From Thermodesulfobacterium hydrogeniphilum (lineage in GTDB: Bacteria > Desulfobacterota > Thermodesulfobacteria > Thermodesulfobacteriales > Thermodesulfobacteriaceae), in assembly GCF_000746255.1 (NCBI RefSeq), contig NZ_JQKW01000014.1, positions 1-64,000 on the forward strand: a DNA stretch of 64,000 nucleotides. Direction: 5' to 3'. This document shows, one piece after another, positions 47,278 through 55,758 of this stretch (positions are counted from its first letter, which is position 1; the number at the start of each line of letters is the position of its first letter). A model generated the notes under the pieces. That model saw nothing but the letters and a program-made list of their open reading frames with translations, was not told where the DNA came from and did no database searches. The position numbers and the translations under genes are program-made.

Positions 47278-48615
47278 TTATAATATTGGAAGATATTTTT
47301 CTAATTCATAAGGAAAGACTTGAACCCTATATTTATCCCATTCCATCTTCTTAGCAATAATTAATTCTTTAAAAATATGATCTCCCAATGTTTCTTTAAG
47401 AAGTTCGCTTTTTTCTGCATATTCAATAGCTTCACCAAGACTACCAGGTAAATTATCAATACCTAAGGATCTTCTTTCTTCTTCGCTCATATGGAAAATA
47501 TCTTTTTCTATAGGTTCAGGAAGTTTATAACCTTCTTTAATTCCTTCAAGACCTGCAGCAAGCATACAGGCAAAAGCAAGATAAGGATTACATGCAGGAT
47601 CAGGACTTCTAAGCTCTATACGAGTTGCTTTCTCTTTACCAGGTTTATACATAGGAACTCTAATAAGAGCTGAGCGGTTTCTTCTTGCCCAAGAAATATA
47701 CACCGGTGCTTCATATCCTGGAACAAGTCTTTTATAAGAATTAACCCATTGATTGAGAACCAAGGTAATCTCTTTAATATGAGTTAAAAGACCAGCTATG
47801 TATTTCTTAGCTATATCTGAAAGGTGATATTTATCGTTAGGATCAAAAAAAGCATTTTTATCTCCCTTAAAAAGAGATTGATGGGTATGCATACCACTTC
47901 CGTTTTCACCAAAAATAGGTTTTGGCATAAAAGTAGCATAAAATCCATATTTTTTGGCAACTTCCTTAACAACAATTCTGTAAGTCATTACAATATCAGC
48001 CATTTCTAAAGCATCAGCATATCTTAAGTCAATTTCATGCTGCGAAGGGGCAACCTCATGGTGAGAATATTCAACTCTTATTCCCATTTGTTCCAAACAA
48101 AAGATGGTTTCTCTTCTTAAGTCTTCTGCAGCATCCATAGGGTAGTCAAAATAACTACCTCTATCCAAAATTTCGGTTCCCTGATCATTTTTAAAGTAAA
48201 AATATTCAAGCTCAGGACCTAAATAAAAATTAGTAAATCCCATTTCTTTCATTTTTTCAAGATTTCTTTTTAATACATATCTTGGATCTCCTTCATAAGG
48301 AGAACCATCAGGTCTATAAATATCGCAGAACATTCTGGCAACAGCTTTTTCTTTTGGTCTCCAAGGTAAAATGGTAAATGTCGTCGGATCAGGAATAGCA
48401 ATCATGTCTGATTCTTCAATAGGAGAAAAACCTTTTATAGAGGATCCATCAAAACCCATTCCTTCTTCAAAAGCAACATCCAACTCCTCTACAGGAACTG
48501 CAAAGCTTTTAAGCTGTCCCAAAACATCAGTAAACCAAAATCTTACAAACTTTACATCATACTGTTTGATAAGTTCCATCACATCTTTCTTATCTCTGGG
48601 TTTCTTTTTGATCAT
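47278..48615 (-). CDS. glnA: Glutamine synthetase, type I (alpha subtype)
   Basis: Assimilates ammonia into glutamine with ATP. The 445-residue GSI shows FDGSSIKGFSPIEESDM (Mg site), YFDYPMDAAEDLRRE, the EVAPSQHEIDLRYADALE motif, GSGMHTHQSLF (ATP site), YKRLVPGYEAPVYISW and RIELRSPDPACNPYLAFACM. The region that carries the adenylylated Tyr in GSI-beta reads DIFHMSEEERRSLGIDNLP, so this is GSI-alpha, regulated by feedback or repressor proteins rather than by GlnE. GGAGG precedes the ATG. The amt remnant lies directly upstream. Confidence 0.97.
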   Translation of the reverse strand: MIKKKPRDKKDVMELIKQYDVKFVRFWFTDVLGQLKSFAVPVEELDVAFEEGMGFDGSSIKGFSPIEESDMIAIPDPTTFTILPWRPKEKAVARMFCDIYRPDGSPYEGDPRYVLKRNLEKMKEMGFTNFYLGPELEYFYFKNDQGTEILDRGSYFDYPMDAAEDLRRETIFCLEQMGIRVEYSHHEVAPSQHEIDLRYADALEMADIVMTYRIVVKEVAKKYGFYATFMPKPIFGENGSGMHTHQSLFKGDKNAFFDPNDKYHLSDIAKKYIAGLLTHIKEITLVLNQWVNSYKRLVPGYEAPVYISWARRNRSALIRVPMYKPGKEKATRIELRSPDPACNPYLAFACMLAAGLEGIKEGYKLPEPIEKDIFHMSEEERRSLGIDNLPGSLGEAIEYAEKSELLKETLGDHIFKELIIAKKMEWDKYRVQVFPYELEKYLPIL

Positions 48616-48652
48616 AATACCGCCTCCTTTCTTAGTTTTAGTTTTTTAATAA

Positions 48653-48669
48653 ACAAAATATATGCCTAC
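48653..48669 (-). promoter_or_regulatory. Possible sigma-54-like promoter of glnA (weak -12)
   Basis: Minus strand GTAGGCATATATTTTGT has GG (48666-48665), 10 bases, then GT (48654-48653) where sigma-54 promoters have GC. It shares GGCATATAT with the amt-side promoter and ends 37 bases before the glnA ATG. A sigma-70 -10 (TATATT/CATATA) is the alternative reading. Confidence 0.35.
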
Positions 48670-48722
48670 TTAACCCTTTATTAAATCTAACCTTTAATAA
48701 AGTTTTTAAGCACATTTTTATA

Positions 48723-48750
48723 ACAATTTTGTATCAATAACAAATTTGTT
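48723..48750. promoter_or_regulatory. Pair of ACAAWTTTGT inverted repeats upstream of glnA
   Basis: ACAATTTTGT (48723-48732) and ACAAATTTGT (48740-48749) are near-identical palindromic 10-mers 17 bases apart. The second sits in the perfect 12-base dyad AACAAATTTGTT. They lie about 55-85 bases upstream of the candidate glnA promoter and may bind a dimeric regulator. Confidence 0.4.
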
Positions 48751-48770
48751 GTTTATTCTAAAAAATTTTC

Positions 48771-49000
48771 ACCTGTGAAATCCAAAGCACCTAATTTAGA
48801 GAGGAAACCACCATCCCAGACCCAATGGGCAACAGGAATAGAGCAAGACCTGGTAGAGTCATTAACATAACAAAAGCAGAAGCAACTAAAAGCCAGGCAG
48901 TATCTCCTGTGTTAATTTTAGCAGTTTCTTGAACTAAAGTCAGATTATTAAAACAGAGAACACTTAGTAAACTTATAAACCCAATCCTTTTTAACTTCAT
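48771..49000 (-). pseudogene. amtB: Ammonium transporter (amt) remnant with internal deletion
   Basis: From an ATG at 49000 (AGGAGG 8 bases before) the frame reads a signal peptide and then the first Amt segment ([29 protein letters not shown]). At about 48836-48840 it jumps, without the usual YGG continuation, to a different part of Amt in another frame: [20 protein letters not shown] followed by FTG, the W-V-W-GGG...GALDFAGG signature normally some 130 residues later. The old frame stops at 48791 and the second at 48753. The C-terminal half is absent. The join contains TATTC, which could have been present on both sides. The product cannot be a working transporter. Confidence 0.88.
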
Positions 49001-49092
49001 CTTTTTTTCCTCCTGCAATAATTATTATTTATATTTTTGAAATAAGAAGTATAGGACTCCCTCCTTTATTTTTTTATTTTTTATATAAAATA

Positions 49093-49110
49093 TTGCAATA
49101 TATATGCCAA
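49093..49110 (-). promoter_or_regulatory. Sigma-54 promoter upstream of the amt remnant
   Basis: Minus strand TTGGCATATATATTGCAA has GG (49108-49107), exactly 10 bases, then GC (49096-49095), matching the -24/-12 pattern TTGGCA-N6-TTGC. The expected start (about 49083) gives an 83-base leader to the amt ATG and about 470 bases to glnA, with no terminator seen between. Confidence 0.72.
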
Positions 49111-49154
49111 TTTAGATTCAAGAAATTATAAAGCTTGGAGGAATTTATTTTGTT

Positions 49155-49271
49155 ACAATAATGTTTTAAAAAAATAATAATGTAAAAACTTTTCAAAAAT
49201 TGATAAAACTAATAATGTTTCAATATATACTAAGCCCCAGAATTTTTTTATTAAAAACGGAACAATAATGG
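49155..49271. repeat. Short AATAATG repeats behind the sigma-54 promoter
   Basis: AATAATGT occurs at 49157-49164, 49176-49183 and 49211-49218, and AATAATGG at 49264-49271. The first and last are preceded by AC, giving ACAATAATGT/G, similar to the ACAAWTTTGT sites near glnA. They lie about 50-160 bases upstream of the sigma-54 promoter, a suitable place for enhancer sites. The 284-base gap 49001-49284 otherwise holds only that promoter. Confidence 0.35.
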
Positions 49272-49284
49272 AAAAGAGTCTGAA

Positions 49285-50982
49285 TTAAAAGAATTTAGAA
49301 GTTATAGGCATTCGCCAATCTTTGCCAAAAGCTCTGGAAGTAATTTTGGGTCCAATAGGTGCTTGTTTTCTTTTAAATTCTGCAATTTTAATCATTTTAA
49401 AAACTTTATTAACTATTTCTTTTTTGAAACCTCTTTGAATTATTTCTTTTTCAGAAAGGCCTTCCTCTATAAATAATTGTAAAATTTTATCAAGTATTTC
49501 ATAAGGAGGTAAAGTGTCTTGATCTGTTTGATCAGGTTTTAATTCTGCGGAAGGAGGTTTTTTAAAAACTCTTTCAGGTATATCAGGTTTTATAGAATTA
49601 CGATATTGGGCTAATTTATAGACCCAGGTTTTATAAACATCTTTTAAAGGGCTAAAACCTCCTGCCATATCGCCGTAAATAGTAGTATACCCTACAGCAG
49701 ATTCACTTTTATTAGATGTAGATAAAACCAAGGCTCCTAATTTATTAGAAAGATAAAAAAGAATATTTGCTCTTATTCTGGCTTGTAAGTTTTCATCAGC
49801 CACTGTAAAATTCGGGAAATTTAAAATATCTCTAAATATCTCAAAAATTTTATCAATAGAGTAAATATAAAAAGAAATTTCTAAATTTCTAACCAACTCT
49901 TCAACATCTTCTTTACTTTCTTTAGAAGTAAATTGAGAAGGCATAAAAACACCTATAACATTTTCTTTGCCCAAGGCATCTACTGCTAAACAAGCAACTA
50001 AGGAAGAATCTATGCCTCCTGAAAGTCCTAAAACAACTTTTTTAAATTCATTTTTATAAACATAATCTCTAATACCTGTGATAATGGCTTTGTAGATCTC
50101 CTCTTCAAATTCTGGATTTTTTTCAATCCCTCCTTTTTTATTTTCTAAAATATTTCTTTTATTTTTTAAATTTATAATATCAACACTGTCTTCCATAAAT
50201 TGTATTTCTCTAAGACGAATATTTATAAGCCTTTTTCTTTCAACTTTACTGATTTCCAGACTTACGGTTTGTATATCTTCTTCAAAGGCTTTTAATCTTG
50301 CAATTATATTTCCTTCTGGATCAATTATTAAGCTTCTTCCATCAAAAACAAGTTCATCCTGAGCTCCTACCATATTTATATAAACTAAATAAGCTATATT
50401 ATCTTCAGCTCGTGCTTTAAGAAAATTTTCTTTAAACTGATATTTACCTACATGATAAGGGGAGGCATTAATACTGATAAAAACCTCTGCACCTAAGGAA
50501 GCATATAATCTTTCCCAACCATCAGGATACCAAATATCTTCACAAATAGAAAAGCCAATCTTAATATTATTTAAATTTAAAAGAACTGGTCTATTTCCTT
50601 TTTTAAAATATCTCTTTTCATCAAAAACAGAATAATTTGGTAAATAGCATTTATAATACTTACCTATAATGTTTCCTTTATATATAAGGATTAAAGCATT
50701 AAATAGGTCATTTTCATAATAAGGAGTTCCTATAACTCCAATAGAATTTAAATTTTGGGACATTTCAAGAAGTTCTTTAAGGGTTTTTTGACACTCTAAA
50801 ATAAAATCTAGTCTCAATAACAAATCTTCTGGAGGGTAACCACAAATAGAAAATTCAGGAAAAACTACTAAATGTGAATTTTCGTCATATTTCTTCCAAA
50901 TATCTAAAATTTTATTTAAATTATATTTAAAATCTCCTATTATAGGATCAATTTGAGCTAAGGTTATATTTAAAAATCGCAT
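49285..50982 (-). CDS. nadE: NAD+ synthetase, glutamine-dependent (nitrilase-domain fusion)
   Basis: Makes NAD+ from nicotinate adenine dinucleotide using glutamine nitrogen. The 565-residue protein has an N-terminal nitrilase/glutaminase domain (1-270) with VVFPEFSICGYPPEDLLLR (Glu), the lysine region near CYLPNYSVFDEKRYF and the Cys of IGFSICEDIWYPDGW. The C-terminal synthetase domain (about 300-565) has the ATP P-loop LGLSGGIDSSLVACLAVDAL and STSNKSESAVGYTTIYGDMA. I chose the ATG at 50982 (MRFLNITLAQIDP); an upstream in-frame start at 51039 would add unrelated residues. TATACA lies 8 bases before the ATG, another leaderless-type start. Confidence 0.97.
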   Translation of the reverse strand: MRFLNITLAQIDPIIGDFKYNLNKILDIWKKYDENSHLVVFPEFSICGYPPEDLLLRLDFILECQKTLKELLEMSQNLNSIGVIGTPYYENDLFNALILIYKGNIIGKYYKCYLPNYSVFDEKRYFKKGNRPVLLNLNNIKIGFSICEDIWYPDGWERLYASLGAEVFISINASPYHVGKYQFKENFLKARAEDNIAYLVYINMVGAQDELVFDGRSLIIDPEGNIIARLKAFEEDIQTVSLEISKVERKRLINIRLREIQFMEDSVDIINLKNKRNILENKKGGIEKNPEFEEEIYKAIITGIRDYVYKNEFKKVVLGLSGGIDSSLVACLAVDALGKENVIGVFMPSQFTSKESKEDVEELVRNLEISFYIYSIDKIFEIFRDILNFPNFTVADENLQARIRANILFYLSNKLGALVLSTSNKSESAVGYTTIYGDMAGGFSPLKDVYKTWVYKLAQYRNSIKPDIPERVFKKPPSAELKPDQTDQDTLPPYEILDKILQLFIEEGLSEKEIIQRGFKKEIVNKVFKMIKIAEFKRKQAPIGPKITSRAFGKDWRMPITSKFF

Positions 50983-51099
50983 ATTAAAAATGTATAATAT
51001 TTTTTTAAAATTGTAAGGGTTTTTATAAATATTTAACAAATTTTTTGTAATTTTAAATGTGAAAATAGGTTTTAAAAATAAAATTCCTCTTATTTTATC

Positions 51100-51127
51100 T
51101 TGGAAAATCAGGAATATAAATTATAAT
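51100..51127 (+). promoter_or_regulatory. Promoter of gltB
   Basis: TTGGAA (51100-51105), 16-base spacer, TATAAT (51122-51127). A leader of about 50 bases ends in AAAGGGG before the ATG at 51186. I see no GG-N10-GC element here. Confidence 0.6.
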
Positions 51128-51185
51128 TATTTATTTTAAAAAAAAAGAATTTTTAAATAAAAATTTTAAATAAAGGGGTCTTAAA

Positions 51186-54100
51186 ATGAATTATTTAGAA
51201 TTTGATGCTTGTGGAGTAGGGTTTGTTTGTGATATAAATAACAAAGAAAGTTATCAAATAGTAAAATGGGGGATAGAGGCAGTTAAAAATCTTACACATA
51301 GAGGGGCTATAGGAGGAGATGGAAAGACAGGGGATGGTGCTGGAATACTTATAAACATCCCTAAGAAATTTTTTGGAGACTATTTAAAAGAAAATTCCTT
51401 AGAAATTTCAGATATAAATAATTTAGCTGTAGGAGCAGTTTTTCTCTATAAAGATGTTAAAAATAAAATAGAAAAACATATTAATAGATCTCCTTTTAAA
51501 TTAATTTCCTGGAGAGAAGTTCCTATAGATACCTCTGCTGTTGGAGATTCTGCTTTGCAAGTCATGCCTAAGATTTTTCATCTTCTTTTAGATACTGAAA
51601 AAGTAGAAAAAAATAGGGTAGAATTAGAGCTTTATTTTTTAAGAAGACAGATAGAAAAAGATCCAGATCTGGCAGAAAAGGTATATATTGCTTCTCTTTC
51701 TGCAAGAACTTTGGTTTATAAAGGTATGTTGGTTGCTCCCCAATTGGATAAATTTTATATTGAATTAAGGGATGAAAGAATAGAATCCTCTATTTGTCTT
51801 TTTCATCAAAGATATTCTACTAATACCTTTCCAGATTGGACTTTAGCTCAACCTTTTAGATATTTGGCTCATAATGGAGAAATAAATACTTTACAAGGTA
51901 ATAGAAACCTTATTCTCGCTTTACAAAATGAATTTGAACATGAATTATTTGGAGAAAAAATAGAACTTGTTAAACCTTTGGTTTCTTTGGAAGAAAGTGA
52001 TTCTGCTTCCTTAGACAGAGTTTTTGAACTTTTATGTCTGGCTGGATATTCTCCAGCCCATGTTATTAATATGCTAATTCCTCCTGCTTGGGAAAATGTT
52101 CCAGATATGCCAGAAGAAATTCGTTTATTTTTTGAATTTCAATCTTTTATGATGCAACCTTGGGATGGTCCTGCTGCAATAGCTTTTACTGATGGTGAAG
52201 TGATTGGGGCTCATCTTGATAGAAATGGCTTGAGACCTTGCAGATACATACTTACAGAAGATGGAATAATGGTTCTTGGCTCTGAAGTAGGAATGATAGA
52301 TCTTTCTGGTAAAAAGATAAAAGAAAAGGGTAGGTTAGGACCTGGAGATACTATAATAGTGGAACTCTTTTCTGGAAAAGTAAAAAAAACTGATGAAATT
52401 TTAAAAGAACTCTCAGCCTCCAAACCTTATAAAGACTGGATTAAAAAATATCTGGTAAGACTTTCTAAAATTGTTCAAAATTCAACTATAAATCATCCTC
52501 AAGAAGATAAAGAAAGAATTAGGAAACAAATAGCTTTTGGTTATACTCAAGAGGAATTAGAAAATATTCTTTCTTATATGGCTAATGAAGGAAAAGAGGT
52601 TACTTTTTCTACAGGAGATGATACCCCTATTCCTCCTCTTTCTGAAAGACCTGTTTTACTTTTTAAATATTTTAAACAGAGATTTGCTCAGGTTACCAAC
52701 CCTCCTATAGACCCTATTAGAGAAAAAAGCATTATGTCTCTAAGAATGTCTTTGGGAGCCAAAGGTAATTGTTTAAAAGAAACTGAAGAACATGCCAGAA
52801 AATTAGAAATTGAAAGTCCTGTTTTATTACCTTATGAATTTTCGGCTATAGAAAATCAAAATAAAATCAAAGTTAGTAAAGTTTCTATAACCTATCCTAA
52901 AAATTCTTTTTTAGAAGAAGCTATAAATCAGCTATGTCAAAAGGTTGAAGAAGAAATTTCTAAAGGCGTAGAAATAGTTATTCTTTCTGATAAAGATATT
53001 AATAAAGATAAAATAGCAATTCCCAGTTTATTGGCTATTTCTGCAGTTTTCACTCATCTTTTAAATAAAAGCTTAGCTACAAAAGCTTCTTTAGTTTTAG
53101 AAACAGGAGAAGCTAGAGACACTCATCAGTTTTGCTGTCTTATAGGATATGGAGCTTCGGCTATTTATCCTTATTTAGCTTATGAAACTATTTATGAACT
53201 TTGTCAAAAAGGTCTTGTAAAACATAGTTATGAACAAGCGATTTTAAATTATAAAAAAGCTTTAGAAGCTGGAATTTTAAAAATAATGTCTAAAATGGGG
53301 ATTTCTACTCTAAGCTCTTATTATATAGGAAAAATTTTTGAAACTGTTTGTTTAAATAAAGATTTTGTTGAAAAATATTTTCCTGGAACTCCTGTTACTA
53401 TAGAAGCAGATGGAATAAAAGAAGTAGAAAATAGTCTCTTGAGAAGGCATAAATCTGCTTTTGAATCTGTTGAGCCCAAACTTGATGTTGGTGGAGAGAT
53501 GAGATTCAAAAAAGGTGGAGAATGGCATGCTTGGTCTCCTGAGGTTGTCAGAGCTTTTCATAAATTTTTAAAAACTCAAGATTATAAAGATTATAAAGAA
53601 TTTTCAAAAATTGCCAATAATATCCGTCCAGCCTTTATAAGGCATTTATTAACCTATAAAAAGGCTGAAAATCCAATTTCCATTGAAGAAGTTGAACCTG
53701 TAGAGGAAATTTTAAAAAGATTTGTAATTAGTGCTATGTCCTTAGGAGCTTTATCTCCAGAAGCTCATGAGACTTTGGCTGAAGCAGCTAATAGACTTGG
53801 AATGAAGAGTGATTCTGGAGAAGGAGGGGAAGATCCAGCAAGATATTGGACTGTTAAAAATTCTGCTATTAAACAGGTAGCTTCTGGAAGGTTTGGGGTT
53901 ACTCCCACTTATTTGGCTTCTGCAAAAGAGATAGAGATAAAAATAGCCCAAGGAGCCAAGCCTGGAGAAGGCGGGCAACTTCCTGGTCATAAAGTTAATG
54001 AATATGTAGCCAAATTAAGACATTCTCAACCTGGAGTTACTTTAATTTCTCCTCCGCCTCATCATGATATTTATTCCATAGAAGATCTGGCTCAGCTTAT

Positions 54101-55583
54101 TAACGATCTTAAAGAAGCCAACCCACAGGCTAAGGTCTGTGTAAAGTTGGTATCAGAAATAGGAGTAGGAACAATTGCTGCAGGAGTTGCTAAGGGTTAT
54201 GCAGATGTAATTAAGATTAGCGGAGGAGAAGGTGGTACAGGAGCAAGCCCTTATTCTTCTATTAAACATGCTGGAAATTACTGGGAAATTGGTCTTGCTG
54301 AGACCCAAAGAATCTTAATGGAAAATAATCTTAGAGATAAAGTAATAATTAAAGCTGATGGTGCTATAAGAACAGGAAAAGATGTTATAATCTTAGCACT
54401 TTTTGGAGCAGAGCAATACGGATTTGGTACAGCAGCTTTAGTAGCTCTAAAATGTGTAATGGACAGAAAATGCCATACTAATAGATGTCCTATGGGAATT
54501 GCAACTCAGGATCCAGAGTATAGAAAGAGATTTAAGGGCAAAGTAGAAGAGGTAATGGCTTATTTTAAAGCAGTAGCTCAAGAAGTAAGAGAGATTTTAG
54601 CAGAAATGGGATTTAGAAGTCTTAATGAAATAATTGGAAAAAGAAATCTTTTGGAAATAAGAACTTATGAAGAATTTCCTGGTTCTAAAAGAATAAAACT
54701 TAAAGAGTTTTTAATAGAAAATTATACCAAAGATAAACCTTTGAAATGTCTTATTGATAGAAATGATAATCCCAGAAGATCAGAACTTGCTAAAAGGCTT
54801 GAAGAAGAGATTAAACCTTTTATAGAAAAAGGAGAAAAGGTTTTTAGAGAATATGAGATAAAAAATATAGATAGAAGCATACCTACCAGACTTAATTATT
54901 ACATAGCTGTAAAATATAAAGATCAGGGACTTCCTGAAGATACTATTAATCTTACTTTTATTGGGACTGCTGGGCAGAGTTTTGGAGCTTTTAATCATAA
55001 GGGAATGTCTCTTACTTTAATTGGAGAGGCTAATGATTATGTAGGAAAAGGAATGAATGGAGGAAGAATTATTTTAAAACCTGCTGATATAGAAGACACT
55101 CAAAATCATGTTATTATGGGAAATACCTGTCTTTATGGTGCTACTGGAGGAGAACTTTTTGCTGCAGGAAAAGCGGGTGAAAGGTTTGCTATAAGAAATA
55201 GTGGAGCTATAGCAGTAGTGGAAGGAGCAGGGCTTCATTGCTGTGAATATATGACAGGGGGAATTGTGGTAGTTCTTGGAAATGTAGGATTTAACTTTGG
55301 TGCAGGTATGACAGGAGGATATGCCTATGTTTTAAATTTAGATGGCAATATTGAGAAAAAAGTTAATTATTCCTATGTTACTTTAAGACAACTTCTTACT
55401 GAGGATGAATATATTGAATTAAAAAATTTAATTAAAAAACATTATAAATATACAGAAAGTCCTTGGGCTAAGCATATTCTTGAGAATTATGATAAATTTG
55501 TAGAAATGTTTTTTAAAATTATTCCTTTAGAACAATATCAAAAACACATACCTGAAGTCAAAGAGCCAGGAGAAGAAGGATAA
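51186..55583 (+). CDS. gltB: Glutamate synthase large subunit
   Basis: Transfers the glutamine amide to 2-oxoglutarate. The 1465-residue protein has the full GltB order. A short propeptide is followed by catalytic Cys9 (DACGVGFVCD) of the class II glutaminase domain (1 to about 400, with HQRYSTNTFPDWTLAQPFR and HNGEINTLQGN). A central domain follows. The FMN synthase domain (about 830-1170) contains SAMSLGALSPEAHETLA, SGEGGEDPARYWT and KISGGEGGTGASPYSSIKHAG. The 3Fe-4S cysteines are CVMDRKCHTNRCPMG. The C-terminal GXGXG beta-helix is about 1250-1400. No gltD lies beside it; the reductant subunit must be elsewhere or be a ferredoxin. Confidence 0.97.
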   Translation: MNYLEFDACGVGFVCDINNKESYQIVKWGIEAVKNLTHRGAIGGDGKTGDGAGILINIPKKFFGDYLKENSLEISDINNLAVGAVFLYKDVKNKIEKHINRSPFKLISWREVPIDTSAVGDSALQVMPKIFHLLLDTEKVEKNRVELELYFLRRQIEKDPDLAEKVYIASLSARTLVYKGMLVAPQLDKFYIELRDERIESSICLFHQRYSTNTFPDWTLAQPFRYLAHNGEINTLQGNRNLILALQNEFEHELFGEKIELVKPLVSLEESDSASLDRVFELLCLAGYSPAHVINMLIPPAWENVPDMPEEIRLFFEFQSFMMQPWDGPAAIAFTDGEVIGAHLDRNGLRPCRYILTEDGIMVLGSEVGMIDLSGKKIKEKGRLGPGDTIIVELFSGKVKKTDEILKELSASKPYKDWIKKYLVRLSKIVQNSTINHPQEDKERIRKQIAFGYTQEELENILSYMANEGKEVTFSTGDDTPIPPLSERPVLLFKYFKQRFAQVTNPPIDPIREKSIMSLRMSLGAKGNCLKETEEHARKLEIESPVLLPYEFSAIENQNKIKVSKVSITYPKNSFLEEAINQLCQKVEEEISKGVEIVILSDKDINKDKIAIPSLLAISAVFTHLLNKSLATKASLVLETGEARDTHQFCCLIGYGASAIYPYLAYETIYELCQKGLVKHSYEQAILNYKKALEAGILKIMSKMGISTLSSYYIGKIFETVCLNKDFVEKYFPGTPVTIEADGIKEVENSLLRRHKSAFESVEPKLDVGGEMRFKKGGEWHAWSPEVVRAFHKFLKTQDYKDYKEFSKIANNIRPAFIRHLLTYKKAENPISIEEVEPVEEILKRFVISAMSLGALSPEAHETLAEAANRLGMKSDSGEGGEDPARYWTVKNSAIKQVASGRFGVTPTYLASAKEIEIKIAQGAKPGEGGQLPGHKVNEYVAKLRHSQPGVTLISPPPHHDIYSIEDLAQLINDLKEANPQAKVCVKLVSEIGVGTIAAGVAKGYADVIKISGGEGGTGASPYSSIKHAGNYWEIGLAETQRILMENNLRDKVIIKADGAIRTGKDVIILALFGAEQYGFGTAALVALKCVMDRKCHTNRCPMGIATQDPEYRKRFKGKVEEVMAYFKAVAQEVREILAEMGFRSLNEIIGKRNLLEIRTYEEFPGSKRIKLKEFLIENYTKDKPLKCLIDRNDNPRRSELAKRLEEEIKPFIEKGEKVFREYEIKNIDRSIPTRLNYYIAVKYKDQGLPEDTINLTFIGTAGQSFGAFNHKGMSLTLIGEANDYVGKGMNGGRIILKPADIEDTQNHVIMGNTCLYGATGGELFAAGKAGERFAIRNSGAIAVVEGAGLHCCEYMTGGIVVVLGNVGFNFGAGMTGGYAYVLNLDGNIEKKVNYSYVTLRQLLTEDEYIELKNLIKKHYKYTESPWAKHILENYDKFVEMFFKIIPLEQYQKHIPEVKEPGEEG

Positions 55584-55720
55584 AAGAATTAATTTAACAG
55601 ATAGAACTTAGCTTTATCTGAAATATATAAAAGTTTGGATTTTACTTGAAGAATTAAATAAGTTTGTGGTATCTAATCGATTTTACATAATATACATTAT
55701 CGGAAGTTAATTATTTAAAT

Positions 55721-55756
55721 GTAAAAGATTGTAAAAAGTTGCAAAAAATTGTAAAT
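55721..55756. repeat. Four 10-base direct repeats GTAAAARRTT
   Basis: GTAAAAGATT, GTAAAAAGTT, GCAAAAAATT and GTAAAT follow one another with an exact 10-base period, directly before the truD stop, in the 175-base gap between convergent gltB and truD. The gap also holds a weak CAGATA/TATCTG hairpin (55598-55620) but no gene. Confidence 0.6.
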
Positions 55757-55758
55757 CC

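Noticed and set aside
48791-49018. Possible independent small membrane protein
   Set aside because: The sequence matches the start of Amt and a second Amt segment follows out of frame, so it is a gene remnant.
51040-51185. Sigma-54 promoter before gltB (TTGGAAAATCAGGAAT)
   Set aside because: The -12 GC is absent; a sigma-70 TTGGAA-N16-TATAAT explains the same sequence better.
55598-55620. Hairpin CAGATA/TATCTG after gltB as a terminator
   Set aside because: The stem is short and A/T-rich and no T run follows.
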